A stretch of 63,563 nt of DNA from the NCBI RefSeq assembly GCF_946184425.1, contig NZ_CAMHFP010000009.1, positions 1-63,563 on the forward strand, read 5' to 3'. Position 1 is the stretch's first letter. Each line of letters starts with the position of its first letter. Position numbers and translations under genes: made by a program. The notes beneath the pieces are model-generated. The model saw nothing but the letters and a program-made list of their open reading frames with translations. It had not been told where the DNA came from and searched no databases. The stretch comes from an uncultured Methanobrevibacter sp. GTDB lineage: Archaea; Methanobacteriota; Methanobacteria; Methanobacteriales; Methanobacteriaceae. Below, in pieces: positions 55,443 through 63,563 of the stretch.

Positions 55443-56852
55443 TCATTGCCAGCAGTCCACCTCACCTTCCGCTAATCCAACTGTTTTTGCCTTGAATTCA
55501 GGATTCTTTCCCTCTTTTTTCTGACGTTCATAATCCTTCAGACAGTCAAGGGCAAATTTACCTAAAAGCACACATACAGGAAGGTTAATGAGAGTCATTC
55601 CTCCCATAGTGATGTCCGCCATTGCCCATGCGGCATCCATAGGTATGATAGCACCTACAAAAACGATTACTGTTGCGCAAATGTAGAATATGTTCATGAA
55701 CCTTTTTGAAGGTTTTCTCTTTCGGTTCAAATAAATCAGCGCATTGTCAACATAATAGAGATTTCCGATAAGTGTTGTGAATGCAAAAAGAACCATTGCA
55801 ACAGTGATGAATATCGGACCGATTGAGCCGAAAACGCTTGCGATTGCATTCTGCACATATGGAGCTCCTGAAACTGAAACGTCCCTTACAACGCCTGTTG
55901 AAAGACACATTAATGCTGTTGCAGTACACAAAAGCAAAGTGTCAATATATACTGACAGTGTCTGTACAAGCCCCTGTTTTGCAGGGTGTGTTACGTTTGC
56001 TGATGCTGATGCGTTAGGTGCTGAACCTACACCCGCCTCATTTGAAAATAGCCCCCTCTTGATTCCTAAAACCAGACATGATCCTACACCTGCTCCAAGG
56101 ATTGCCTGGAAATTGAATGCATCCTGGAATATTAGGACAAACATTCCAGGTATGTTCTGGAAGTTTACAAGAATTACAATAAGAGCCACGATCACATAGG
56201 ATATTCCCATAAACGGAACGACAGTACCTGTAATTTTAACTATTCTTTTGCCCCCTCCAAGCAGGCAGTATCCTGTGAGAATTGCAAGAATTGCGCCTAT
56301 GATAACCGGTGTTGTGGCATTATAGAATGAATAATCCATGAATGTTGACTGGAGGTTGTATGAACACAAAAGGTTGAACCCTACAGCATATGTGGCAATC
56401 AGGAATATTGAAAATAATGCGGCAAGCTTCGGCATGTTCAGACCCTGCTCGATATAATGAGCCGGACCTCCAAAGAAATTGCCATCGGAGTCCTTTCTTT
56501 TATAAATCTGGGCAAGAGTACTTTCAATGAATGCTGATGAAGCCCCTATTATACACAAAAGCCACATCCAGAAGCATGCTCCAGGTCCACCGATACACAA
56601 TGCAGTTGACACACCGATTATGTTTCCTGTTCCAACCCGTGAAGCGGTTGATACAAGCATAGCCTGAAGCGATGATACCGAATCGTCATCTGAAGGCTCC
56701 AAAAGAAGTCGTACTGATTCCGGAAAAAGTCTGATTTGCACTCCCCTGGTTCGGGCAGTGAAATACAACCCCGCCACCACCATGACTATGATTAAAATAG
56801 GAAAGTACATGACATCGTCAATCTGATTTAAAATATTAACTATATCCAACAT
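55443..56852 (-). CDS. Sodium:alanine symporter (AGCS family)
   Basis: 469 residues with about eleven membrane helices. Family motifs include SSLQAMLVSTASRVGTGNIIGVSTALCIGGPGACFWMWL near residues 60-98 and GIKRGLFSNEAGVGSAPNASASANVTHPAKQGLVQ near 263-297. Imports alanine, or glycine, with Na+. AGGTAG precedes the ATG. In pseudomurein-walled methanogens alanine is a wall component, so uptake may serve wall synthesis; that is inference. No adjacent metabolic partner. Confidence 0.93.
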   Translation of the reverse strand: MLDIVNILNQIDDVMYFPILIIVMVVAGLYFTARTRGVQIRLFPESVRLLLEPSDDDSVSSLQAMLVSTASRVGTGNIIGVSTALCIGGPGACFWMWLLCIIGASSAFIESTLAQIYKRKDSDGNFFGGPAHYIEQGLNMPKLAALFSIFLIATYAVGFNLLCSYNLQSTFMDYSFYNATTPVIIGAILAILTGYCLLGGGKRIVKITGTVVPFMGISYVIVALIVILVNFQNIPGMFVLIFQDAFNFQAILGAGVGSCLVLGIKRGLFSNEAGVGSAPNASASANVTHPAKQGLVQTLSVYIDTLLLCTATALMCLSTGVVRDVSVSGAPYVQNAIASVFGSIGPIFITVAMVLFAFTTLIGNLYYVDNALIYLNRKRKPSKRFMNIFYICATVIVFVGAIIPMDAAWAMADITMGGMTLINLPVCVLLGKFALDCLKDYERQKKEGKNPEFKAKTVGLAEGEVDCWQ

Positions 56853-57052
56853 AATTCTACCTTTAAAATTAATTGTTCATTTATAAGCAGTATTATCAAT
56901 ATTTTTTGAAAAATGTTTAATTTCACAGATTTAAAGTATAAAAATTAATTAAAATGAACACATAGAATAAATATTTGTCATTCATAGTATAATAATGTAT
57001 AGAAAATGTTTAAAAAAAAAAGAGTAAAAAAATATTGCCCAAAAAGCAATAC

Positions 57053-58225
57053 TTATTGAATATATTTTGCCAGATCATCAGCTTTATCGGTTTGCTCCCA
57101 TGGAAGTGAATCAATTCCGAAGTGGCCGTATTTGGCAGTCTGTTTGTAACGTGTGTCCCTTAACTTTAAGGTTTCTATTATTCCGTCAGGAGTCAGCTTG
57201 AAGTTTTCACGTACAATCTCTTCAAAAGACTTATCACCTATATCAGCACCGGTTCCGAAGGTATCTACCATAACGGAAGTAGGTTCAGCCACACCGATAG
57301 CATATGACAGCTGTATTTCACATTTTTCAGCAAGCCCGCTTGCAACTATGTTTTTAGCAATGTATCTTGCCATATAACATGCACTTCTGTCCACTTTGGT
57401 GCAGTCTTTTCCGGAAAATGCTCCGCCACCGTGCCTTGCATATCCACCATAGGTATCAACGATGATTTTACGTCCGGTAAGACCAGCGTCCCCATGAGGT
57501 CCTCCGATTTCGAATTTGCCAGTTGGGTTGATGTGCTCTTTGGTGTTTTCTGTCATCAGTCCTTCGGGAATGACGGCCTTGAAGAGTTTTTCTCTGATGT
57601 CTTCTTTCAGTTTTTCCTGATTGTCTGAAACGCTTTCATCATGCTGGGTTGACAGTACGACTGCATCGAGTGAAAGGACATTTCCATCCTCATCATAATT
57701 GACTGATACCTGCGCTTTTCCATCAGGTCTGAGATATGGGATTTCTCCAGATTCCCTAAGTTCAGTCAATTTGTTTGTGAGTTTTCTTGCAAGGTCAATT
57801 GGAAACGGCATAAGTGATTCGGTTTCATTGGTTGCAAAACCGAACATCATACCCTGATCTCCTGCTCCGGTTTCCTCATCTCCCCTGTCAACACCTTGGT
57901 TGATGTCCTGGGATTGTGCATGGAGCCTGTTTACCACTTCACATTTGTGACCGTCGAATTTCAGGTCAGGGTTATCATATCCAATTTCAATGATTGTGTC
58001 CCTTATGATTTTTTCAATGTCATCATCTTCCAAAACAGCATCAGATGTGATTTCCCCAAATACCATACAGAAATCAGTTGTCACACAGGTTTCGCATGCA
58101 ACGTGTGAATTTGGATCCTGTTCCATGTAAGCGTCCAATATTGCATCTGAAATGATGTCTGCAACTTTGTCAGGGTGTCCCTGGGTTACTGACTCAGATG
58201 TAAATGTTCTATAAACTTCACTCAT
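57053..58225 (-). CDS. metK: S-adenosylmethionine synthetase, bacterial MetK type
   Basis: 390 residues. MetK signature sequences are perfect: [24 protein letters not shown] (9-32), [12 protein letters not shown] (120-131), [17 protein letters not shown] (266-282). GGTGA sits five bases before the ATG. It joins ATP and methionine to make S-adenosylmethionine. Most archaea use a different, highly diverged enzyme (the Methanocaldococcus MJ1208 type); this is the bacterial form, implying lateral transfer into this lineage. Whether the archaeal gene is also kept cannot be seen here. Confidence 0.96.
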   Translation of the reverse strand: MSEVYRTFTSESVTQGHPDKVADIISDAILDAYMEQDPNSHVACETCVTTDFCMVFGEITSDAVLEDDDIEKIIRDTIIEIGYDNPDLKFDGHKCEVVNRLHAQSQDINQGVDRGDEETGAGDQGMMFGFATNETESLMPFPIDLARKLTNKLTELRESGEIPYLRPDGKAQVSVNYDEDGNVLSLDAVVLSTQHDESVSDNQEKLKEDIREKLFKAVIPEGLMTENTKEHINPTGKFEIGGPHGDAGLTGRKIIVDTYGGYARHGGGAFSGKDCTKVDRSACYMARYIAKNIVASGLAEKCEIQLSYAIGVAEPTSVMVDTFGTGADIGDKSFEEIVRENFKLTPDGIIETLKLRDTRYKQTAKYGHFGIDSLPWEQTDKADDLAKYIQ

Positions 58226-58366
58226 TTTTTCACCAAAATATGTTTAACTGAATGTATTTATGTAAATCATTTAATAAAAGAATTTCGGAAATGATTTAAA
58301 TGTTATAACTTTTTTGCCCAATAGAAAAAAAAATAATATCTGAATGGAAATTAAATCAGACATTCG

Positions 58367-59074
58367 CTAGACTGTCAGCCTGTCTATTGTCCTGACAAGG
58401 TCCCGTGCGGTGAGGGTCTTGTTGTATTGCGTGTCGCTTTGGGCGGTTTCAAAAAGAATTGTGTTGTGATTTTTTTGGGAAATCGGTATTGTCACCCATT
58501 CCGGCGAAGTTCCTCCATTGATTAAAAACACAGGATAGCTTAAGTTATTCCCGATTTCTGCCGCATACTCCTTTTCAACATCTGAATTGTTGTCAAGGAT
58601 TCCGACATATCTCTGGTCTTCCCAGTAGCTTTCCATCTCATGAACGTCAACTACAACGTACGGATCATACTTCTCGATATCCGGAAGGACATACCTGTTT
58701 GCCAGAAGCTCACCCATATGCCTGTTTGTATCGTAGTCACTGGTGTTCATTCCGCTGTCCTTGAAATTGAGCTTTATGAAGTAAACGATGAATTTTCTGT
58801 TGAGAGCGTTGTCCTTGGTGAAATTCATTATCGATTCGTTTGTTGCGTTGTGGATTCCGCTTTCAAGACTGTGAACCCCCAATATCACGATTGCAGTATC
58901 TGAAGAAGAGTTGTTTCCACATACAATTTTGTACACAGTACCGTTGGAATTGTTTCCGATAACTGTCGTAAATTCATCAAGTGCGGAGTTATTATCTTGT
59001 GTTAAAGTTGATATCACGGCAAAGACAAGAAGAAAAATTAGAATAGCAAATAAAATCTTTACAGTTTTATTCAT
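58367..59074 (-). CDS. Secreted protein resembling an M14-type zinc amidase
   Basis: 235 residues from the ATG at 59074, the start of a clear signal peptide (MNKTVKILFAILIFLLVFAV). After an Asn-rich stretch, GVHSLESG gives H68-x-x-E71, VVDVHEME gives H145, and TILFETAQSD gives E209, the order and spacing of the zinc ligands and catalytic Glu of M14 carboxypeptidases and related succinylglutamate desuccinylases. No ribosome binding site is visible; a TATA-like element lies about 30 bases upstream. A cell-surface peptide- or wall-cleaving enzyme is likely. Some methanogen phage lysins use other folds, so pseudomurein cleavage is only a guess. Confidence 0.6.
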   Translation of the reverse strand: MNKTVKILFAILIFLLVFAVISTLTQDNNSALDEFTTVIGNNSNGTVYKIVCGNNSSSDTAIVILGVHSLESGIHNATNESIMNFTKDNALNRKFIVYFIKLNFKDSGMNTSDYDTNRHMGELLANRYVLPDIEKYDPYVVVDVHEMESYWEDQRYVGILDNNSDVEKEYAAEIGNNLSYPVFLINGGTSPEWVTIPISQKNHNTILFETAQSDTQYNKTLTARDLVRTIDRLTV

Positions 59075-59212
59075 CGTATGTAATGTATATCGGCCACAGC
59101 ATATAAAAGTTAAATATAACATACATGAAAAATTGACTGATTTTGAAAACCTTAAAAATTGCAGTTAATCATCATGCTGTAAACTCTTACAGAATAATAA
59201 AAAAAAGTAAAA

Positions 59213-59374
59213 TTATTGCACATAGGAATAAGGTATGCCTCCTGTGCATGTCGGTATTATGTGAATCTTTTCGACAGTGCCGTTTTTGCCGTTGACTTTT
59301 TCAATTGAGTAGGGTTCAACTACAGGATTGTTCAAAACATCCATAATACCTTTGAGTGTATCTGACATATTCAT
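59213..59374 (-). CDS. 53-residue protein with a conserved-promoter element upstream
   Basis: The ATG at 59374 has GGAGG nine bases upstream. The product reads MNMSDTLKGIMDVLNNP, then VVEPYSIEKVNGKNGTVEKI and HIIPTCTGGIPYSYVQ, a compact hydrophilic protein with one Cys in PTCTGG. It is not a membrane peptide. No family name is known to me. Its promoter carries the same 16-base element, BRE and TATA arrangement as the peptide gene at 16956. Confidence 0.7.
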   Translation of the reverse strand: MNMSDTLKGIMDVLNNPVVEPYSIEKVNGKNGTVEKIHIIPTCTGGIPYSYVQ

Positions 59375-59430
59375 ATTACGAAACCTCCAATAATTTTTTC
59401 ATAAAAGTTATTTCATAGTCTGTAAAACCT

Positions 59431-59468
59431 TATTTAAAATATTTCCGACTGCAAGTGCTTGCTTGCAT
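59431..59468 (-). promoter_or_regulatory. Promoter with 16-base upstream element (second copy)
   Basis: On the minus strand, atgcaagcaagcactt (59468-59453) is followed by cagtcggaaata and a TATA box tttaaata (59438-59431). Position by position it matches the 16856-16892 module over most of 37 bases, including TCGnAAA before the TATA box. It lies 57 bases upstream of the ATG at 59374. Confidence 0.7.
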
Positions 59469-59595
59469 AATACTGCTCACTTATTGAGTTTTATTTTGAA
59501 AAATAATCTCAAAAAGTTATTTTCAAATATCCAATCGACAAAAACATTCATTAATGTTGAAGTCAATAACTATTGATTAAATAAATATTACAACT

Positions 59596-60834
59596 ATGAG
59601 TAAATTTAAAATGAAAATTACAGTTGCAGGAGTAGGATATGTGGGGCTTTCCCTTGCTGTTCTGCTCGCTCAAAACCATGAAGTTACAGCAATTACAACA
59701 ACCCCGTCAAAAGCGAAAATGCTGAATGAATTCATAAGCCCTATCCAGGATGATGAGATAGAAAGATTTTTTAAAGAAGCAAGAGACGGCGAAAGAAAAC
59801 TGAACCTTCACACAACAACAGATAAGGAATCTGCATACAGGAGTGGCGAGCTTGTAATCATTGCCACACCGACAAACTACGATGATGTCAACCATTTCTT
59901 TGACACATCAGCGGTTGAGGATGCAATCGAGTGGACACTTAAGGTCAATCCGGATGTCCTTATGGTCATAAAATCAACAATACCTGTGGGATATACCGAA
60001 TCCGTGCGGGAAAAGTACGGAATTAAAAATATAATATTCAGCCCGGAGTTCCTTCGTGAATCAAAGGCGCTTTACGACAATCTCCATCCAAGCAGGATTG
60101 TTGTGGGATGCGATGATGACCAGAAAGCTGAAGGGCAGATGTTTGCAGACCTTCTTCTCGAAGGTGCAAGACTGGAGGAGAAAAGAGCGGGTTTAGCCGA
60201 ACAGGACATTCCGATTTTACTTGCGCATTTAACAGAAGCGGAAGCAATAAAGCTTTTTGCAAATACATATCTTGCAGTGAGGGTGAGCTACTTCAACGAG
60301 CTTGACACCTATGCCCAGACCAAAGGCCTTGACACACAGATGATTATTGACGGAGTGTGCATGGATCCTCGCATAGGCAGGCACTACAACAACCCGTCAT
60401 TCGGATACGGAGGATACTGTCTTCCAAAGGATACAAAACAGCTGCTTGCAAACTACAAGGATGTGCCACAGACCATGATAAAGGCCGTTGTCGACTCCAA
60501 TTCCGTTAGAAAGGAATTCATTGCAGATGAAATCATTGCCAGAGAACCTAAAACAGTTGGTGTTTACCGCCTTACCATGAAAAGCAGCAGCGACAATTTC
60601 CGTGCCTCTGCAATACAGGATGTCATGAAACGCATTAAAGCGGAAGGAATTCCAATAATCATATATGAGCCTACACTTGATGACGGAAGCGAATTTTTCA
60701 AATCTGAAGTTGTAAATGACATTGACCGCTTTAAAAGTGAAAGTGATGTGATTCTGGCAAACCGTTTTGATTCAGACATCCTTGGAGATGTTTCAGATAA
60801 AGTTTATACCAGAGATCTTTTCAGAAGAGACTGA
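59596..60834 (+). CDS. UDP-glucose/nucleotide-sugar dehydrogenase (Ugd, short type)
   Basis: 412 residues. Rossmann motif [19 protein letters not shown] (8-26), [11 protein letters not shown], the invariant [24 protein letters not shown], and catalytic C275 in [11 protein letters not shown]. Closest in form to the E. coli-type Ugd branch. Paralog of the enzyme at 52582 but clearly divergent, so each may prefer a different UDP sugar. No Shine-Dalgarno is evident, so the message may be leaderless. A terminator hairpin follows. Confidence 0.92.
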   Translation: MSKFKMKITVAGVGYVGLSLAVLLAQNHEVTAITTTPSKAKMLNEFISPIQDDEIERFFKEARDGERKLNLHTTTDKESAYRSGELVIIATPTNYDDVNHFFDTSAVEDAIEWTLKVNPDVLMVIKSTIPVGYTESVREKYGIKNIIFSPEFLRESKALYDNLHPSRIVVGCDDDQKAEGQMFADLLLEGARLEEKRAGLAEQDIPILLAHLTEAEAIKLFANTYLAVRVSYFNELDTYAQTKGLDTQMIIDGVCMDPRIGRHYNNPSFGYGGYCLPKDTKQLLANYKDVPQTMIKAVVDSNSVRKEFIADEIIAREPKTVGVYRLTMKSSSDNFRASAIQDVMKRIKAEGIPIIIYEPTLDDGSEFFKSEVVNDIDRFKSESDVILANRFDSDILGDVSDKVYTRDLFRRD

Positions 60835-60848
60835 TTTTTTAAAAAAAA

Positions 60849-60885
60849 AAGTGTTTTTGAAGCACTTCTATTTTTCTTTTTTTAT
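60849..60885 (+). terminator. Hairpin plus T-tract after the Ugd gene
   Basis: aagtg-tttttgaag-cactt (60849-60867) followed by tctatttttctttttttatttt. An A-run precedes it, so it could serve both strands. Confidence 0.55.
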
Positions 60886-61067
60886 TTTGCAAATTCGCCA
60901 AAAAATTCAACAGGCATTTACTTCAAAAAACACCCAATTATTTAACTACATTTTAGTTTAAATATAAAAATAATTTATTCATAAAGTGAGTTAATGATAG
61001 CAATATGCTGAAAAAGAGTAAAATGTAAAAGAAATGTATATGAAAAAAAATAAAAAAAGATTTTGAT

Positions 61068-61907
61068 TTAAATGAATGTTTTCATATAACCAATCAAATC
61101 GTTTTTAAACTCATCATCATCCAGTGCAAACTCGATTGATGATTTGAGCCATTCTCGTCGGTTTTCGATGTTGAAGACCTTACCTTCGTATTTGACGCCA
61201 TAGATGTCATCAAGCTTTGAGATTGCATCTGTAAGCTGGATTTCGTCATTGAAGCCGGGTTCTGTTTCTTCAATCTTATCGAAAATGTCAGGTGTCAGGA
61301 CATATCTTCCAGTTATTGCGAGGTTTGTCGGTGACTGACCTATTTCAGGCTTTTCAATGAGATTGTTGATTTTATAAATGTTTTCATCGATTTCAGTTCC
61401 GCTGACGATACCGTACTTGTTGACATGCTCGTTTGGAACTTCCCGAATTGAAATTGTTGACTTTTGATATTTGTCAAATACTTCCAGCAGTTTTTTGGTG
61501 CATAGCGGACCTTTAGTGATTGAATCACCCAATAAAACAACGAAAGGTTCTGATCCCACATGCCTTTTTGCAGACATGATCGCATCCCCCAGGCCTTTCA
61601 TGTCCTTTTGCCTTACATAGCATATGTCTGCAAGGTCTGTGATTTTTCTGACTTTTTTAAGATCACGGTCCTTTCCTGCTTTCTGCAGAGTATATTCTAG
61701 TTCATATGATTTGTCAAAATAATCTTCAATTGATCTTTTGTTTCTGCCCGTTATGACAATAATGTCATCAACTCCTGACTGAAGAGCCTCTTCAATAACA
61801 TAATGGATTGTCGGCTTGTCATAGACAGGCAGCATTTCTTTTGGTTGTGCTTTAGTGGCAGGTAGTAATCTTGTACCTAAACCTGCTGCCGGAATAATAG
61901 CTTTCAT
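61068..61907 (-). CDS. galU: UTP-glucose-1-phosphate uridylyltransferase
   Basis: 279 residues. Nucleotidyl-transfer motif IPAAGLGTRLLPATKAQPKEMLPVYDKPTI at the N-terminus, then ALQSGVDDIIVITGRNKRSIEDYFD and VLLGDSITKGP with the metal-binding Asp. Makes UDP-glucose, the substrate for both UDP-sugar dehydrogenases here. AGGTGA precedes the ATG and overlaps the end region of the acyltransferase gene seven bases away, so these two are co-transcribed. Confidence 0.95.
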   Translation of the reverse strand: MKAIIPAAGLGTRLLPATKAQPKEMLPVYDKPTIHYVIEEALQSGVDDIIVITGRNKRSIEDYFDKSYELEYTLQKAGKDRDLKKVRKITDLADICYVRQKDMKGLGDAIMSAKRHVGSEPFVVLLGDSITKGPLCTKKLLEVFDKYQKSTISIREVPNEHVNKYGIVSGTEIDENIYKINNLIEKPEIGQSPTNLAITGRYVLTPDIFDKIEETEPGFNDEIQLTDAISKLDDIYGVKYEGKVFNIENRREWLKSSIEFALDDDEFKNDLIGYMKTFI

Positions 61908-61914
61908 AATTCAC

Positions 61915-62715
61915 CTACTTTAAATAGAATCTGTTTTTGTTTGGCATTAAGAGATTTGACCAGATGTATGTAAGGACATCCTCCATATCCGAACTGTTGA
62001 GCTCACGCTCCACACTGTCCAAATCCAATGTCTTTTCATCATTTTCGTAAATAAACAGGTCCTTGTCATAATGGGACATCTTTTCAATGTCCTCCTGCGA
62101 CCATTCATGGACGGAATGGGGAATCCAGAATGAATCTTGTCTTATTAACTTTAAGGGAGCACCGCCATAGGTAGTATTTGAAGGGATGGTTTTGTTTGAA
62201 ACGACCGAACCCGCTCCGATGATGGAACCCGAACCTATTCTGGAACCCTTGAAAATCATTGCATTCTGGCCGAACCATACATGGTCTCCTGCATATATGC
62301 TTCGGGCATAGTTCATTCGCTCCTTTGAATTTTTATTGTATATCGGATGGCCGTCGGAGACCCTGAAGACAACATTATATGAAATCAGGCAATCATCGCC
62401 CAAAACTATGTTTTTTGACTCTGACAAAACGAATATTGTTTTTCCGTTGAAAAAATTGTTCTTTCCTATATAGCATACATTGTCGTTGTGAAGTGATATA
62501 TTGACAGAATAGTCATGGATGCTACTTGAAAGGTACAATATGGAATTGTCCAGGTTGAAATCTATTCTTGAGTTCCACAGATGGACATTTTCCTCACATA
62601 TCAGGATGTTGTTTTTTCCCCTGAAATTGATTTGTGAGTTTGTAAGCTTTGGAAGTTCGCCTTGAAATTCATTGTCTTTAAGTTCAAGGAGTTCATTCGG
62701 ATTTGTAATCTGCAA
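61915..62715 (-). CDS. Left-handed beta-helix acyltransferase (hexapeptide repeat)
   Basis: 266 residues from TTG 62715, five bases after GGTGA; a GTG three codons earlier overlaps that site. An N-terminal beta-rich half (NFRGKNNILICEENV) is followed by the hexapeptide-repeat region: ILGDDCLISYNVVFRVSDGHPIY, SIYAGDHVWFGQNAMIFKGSRIGSGSIIGAGSVVSNKTIPSNTTYGGAPLKLIR, which is the O-acetyltransferase fold with catalytic His in DGHPI. It acetylates a sugar in the surface polymer. Domain certain, acceptor unknown. Confidence 0.88.
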   Translation of the reverse strand: MQITNPNELLELKDNEFQGELPKLTNSQINFRGKNNILICEENVHLWNSRIDFNLDNSILYLSSSIHDYSVNISLHNDNVCYIGKNNFFNGKTIFVLSESKNIVLGDDCLISYNVVFRVSDGHPIYNKNSKERMNYARSIYAGDHVWFGQNAMIFKGSRIGSGSIIGAGSVVSNKTIPSNTTYGGAPLKLIRQDSFWIPHSVHEWSQEDIEKMSHYDKDLFIYENDEKTLDLDSVERELNSSDMEDVLTYIWSNLLMPNKNRFYLK

Positions 62716-62921
62716 GTTTTTCACCTTAATTTAATTTACTTTCAGAAATTATTTAAATTTAACCTATACGGGGTATTATTAAATGGAAATGCATCCGGTT
62801 GTGTTGATGCACTATACAATTTTCTTATTCGGGAAATGTTTTTTTAAGTGGAGATTAAAATATTTTGTCCTTATCACTCCTGAAAAGGCAATATCTTTAT
62901 TAACTCAAAACTAATAAAAAC

Positions 62922-63182
62922 TCATTTAATAATGCAGTCAATCTGATTAAAATAATCCTCATCATAAAAAGTTTCAGTAATTGTATTTTCAGGAACTTCA
63001 TTTATCCATTTATTTTCAATAGCAATTTTTTTAGTGGCTTTTCTTAAAAACCATTCATATTCAATATCAAGATGTCCGATATCCAATGCATAATATCCTT
63101 CTTCAGCTAAATCATAAGATAGAACTGTTGCAGTGGGGCCAAGAGCTATTAAAAATAATATCCCAGGGTTTCTGACAATCTG
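62922..63182 (-). pseudogene. C-terminal remnant of a GT-D type glycosyltransferase
   Basis: In the frame ending at TGA 62922 the minus strand reads NPGILFLIALGPTATVL, SYDLAEEGYYALDIGHLDIEYEWFL and IENKWINEVPENTITETFY, the conserved C-terminal motif of GT-D (DUF1792-type) glycosyltransferases. A stop lies just upstream at 63183 and the rest of the GT-D gene is missing. The sequence runs directly into the GT2 gene at 63112, out of frame, so an old deletion or recombination joined the two. Confidence 0.7.
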
Positions 63183-63563
63183 TTAACACGTTTAATAAAA
63201 TCCACTCGGGAACACTTTCACCATCACTGTGAACACCACAGACAACATCAAGATCATCAAAAGCAATATGATGGTATAATGTCTCACATGCATCATCCAT
63301 GAAATAATCATCAGGATCTAAAAACATTACAAATTCTTTTGTTGCATGGGTCAGACCCACATTTCGAGGTTTTCCTGCATAACCACTATTTTCATCTAAA
63401 AAAAATGCCTTTACATTTTCATATTTATCAGCATATTCTTTAATGATTTCCGGACAACTATCAGTTGAATTATCATCAATGAAAATAATTTCCAAATTTT
63501 CAAAACCGATTGTTTGAGTTAATAAAGAATTAAAAGCTCTTTTAATATACTTTTCAACATTAT
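63112..63563 (-). CDS. GT2 family glycosyltransferase, N-terminus outside window and C-terminus replaced
   Basis: Continuous frame from the right edge to a stop at 63112. It shows the GT2 core: NVEKYIKRAFNSLLTQTIGFENLEIIFIDDNSTDSCPEII, NSGYAGKPRNVGLTHATKEFVMFLDPDDYF, with IDDNSTD and the DPDD metal site. After about VPEWILLNVLTD the reading continues in an unrelated frame over the GT-D remnant for 20 residues, so the natural C-terminus is lost. Length from the edge is 150 residues. It may be non-functional or truncated to its nucleotide-binding domain. Confidence 0.7.
   Translation of the reverse strand, partial: NVEKYIKRAFNSLLTQTIGFENLEIIFIDDNSTDSCPEIIKEYADKYENVKAFFLDENSGYAGKPRNVGLTHATKEFVMFLDPDDYFMDDACETLYHHIAFDDLDVVCGVHSDGESVPEWILLNVLTDCQKPWDIIFNSSWPHCNSSIL

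Noticed and set aside
62782-62913. 43-codon plus-strand open frame before the acyltransferase locus
   Set aside because: No ribosome binding site; overlaps the opposing promoter and a possible hairpin (tgcatc / gatgca).
1-63563. tRNA or rRNA genes
   Set aside because: No GC-rich cloverleaf with TTC-A T-loop and no rRNA-like stretch was noticed in the AT-rich gaps; a covariance-model scan would be decisive.

Overview
The window is AT-rich, densely packed archaeal DNA from a methanogen of the order Methanobacteriales, most probably Methanobrevibacter. The evidence is a coenzyme F430 synthetase (CfbE) next to HemC, an MtrA paralog, a CofE-like F420 ligase family protein, archaeal aIF5A, pyruvoyl arginine decarboxylase, archaeal RibL, a NADP phosphatase/NAD kinase fusion, TATA/BRE promoters, and GGTGA-type ribosome binding sites. 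No rRNA, tRNA, CRISPR array or intact insertion sequence was seen.

Layout. 0-3.7 kb: a metal-resistance pair (ArsR/SmtB repressor and the His/Cys-rich start of a probable metal pump), two related secreted proteins, an Rpn-like nuclease with VTKQ repeats and a CGCAxxGCC protein. 3.7-9.4 kb: an ABC exporter operon with two duplicated FtsX-type permeases around a small DUF1858-like protein, and one ATPase preceded by a TTTAGG-n4-CCTAAA box. 9.6-16.7 kb: hisA-ribL-argC-flavodoxin-pyrI, a convergent Fe-S flavin oxidoreductase, a secreted protein, and TldD-AMMECR1. 16.7-24.2 kb: a tiny secreted peptide gene, a NOG1-type GTPase, zinc-ribbon/membrane proteins, a decayed gene, Hsp20 and a SIS protein. 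24.3-31.4 kb: DUF447, adenine deaminase, TIGR00300 (ornithine cyclodeaminase type), secreted and zinc-ribbon proteins, and a winged-helix regulator. 31.4-42.4 kb: polyamine/hypusine genes (aIF5A, agmatinase, PdaD), a NapH-like Fe-S protein, the NAD kinase fusion, CfbE, HemC, an oxidoreductase, a GfcR-type regulator and a K+/H+ antiporter. 42.4-45.5 kb: a four-gene operon resembling a stripped-down type I modification system. 45.9-49.4 kb: YhgE/Pip exporter, soluble MtrA, PAP2 phosphatase. 49.6-63.6 kb: envelope polysaccharide genes (a GT2-TagF fusion, two UDP-sugar dehydrogenases, GalU, an acyltransferase, a broken GT locus) interleaved with a CofE-like protein, an alanine symporter, a bacterial-type MetK and a secreted M14-like protein.

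Connections. Arginine can flow through PdaD and agmatinase to putrescine, the precursor of the hypusine on aIF5A. HemC and CfbE sit at the start and near the end of F430 synthesis. GalU and the UDP-sugar dehydrogenases supply UDP-uronic acids for the glycosyltransferases.

The strongest unexplained signals are: (i) a promoter module with a 16-base upstream element placed identically before two very small genes 42 kb apart; (ii) the HsdM/HsdS-like operon whose methylase has lost its NPPF motif and which lacks HsdR; (iii) three copies of a TTAGG-n4-CCTAA palindrome, suggesting a metal-sensor regulon; (iv) a secreted-protein gene that appears to start at AUC; (v) a GT2/GT-D recombination scar.
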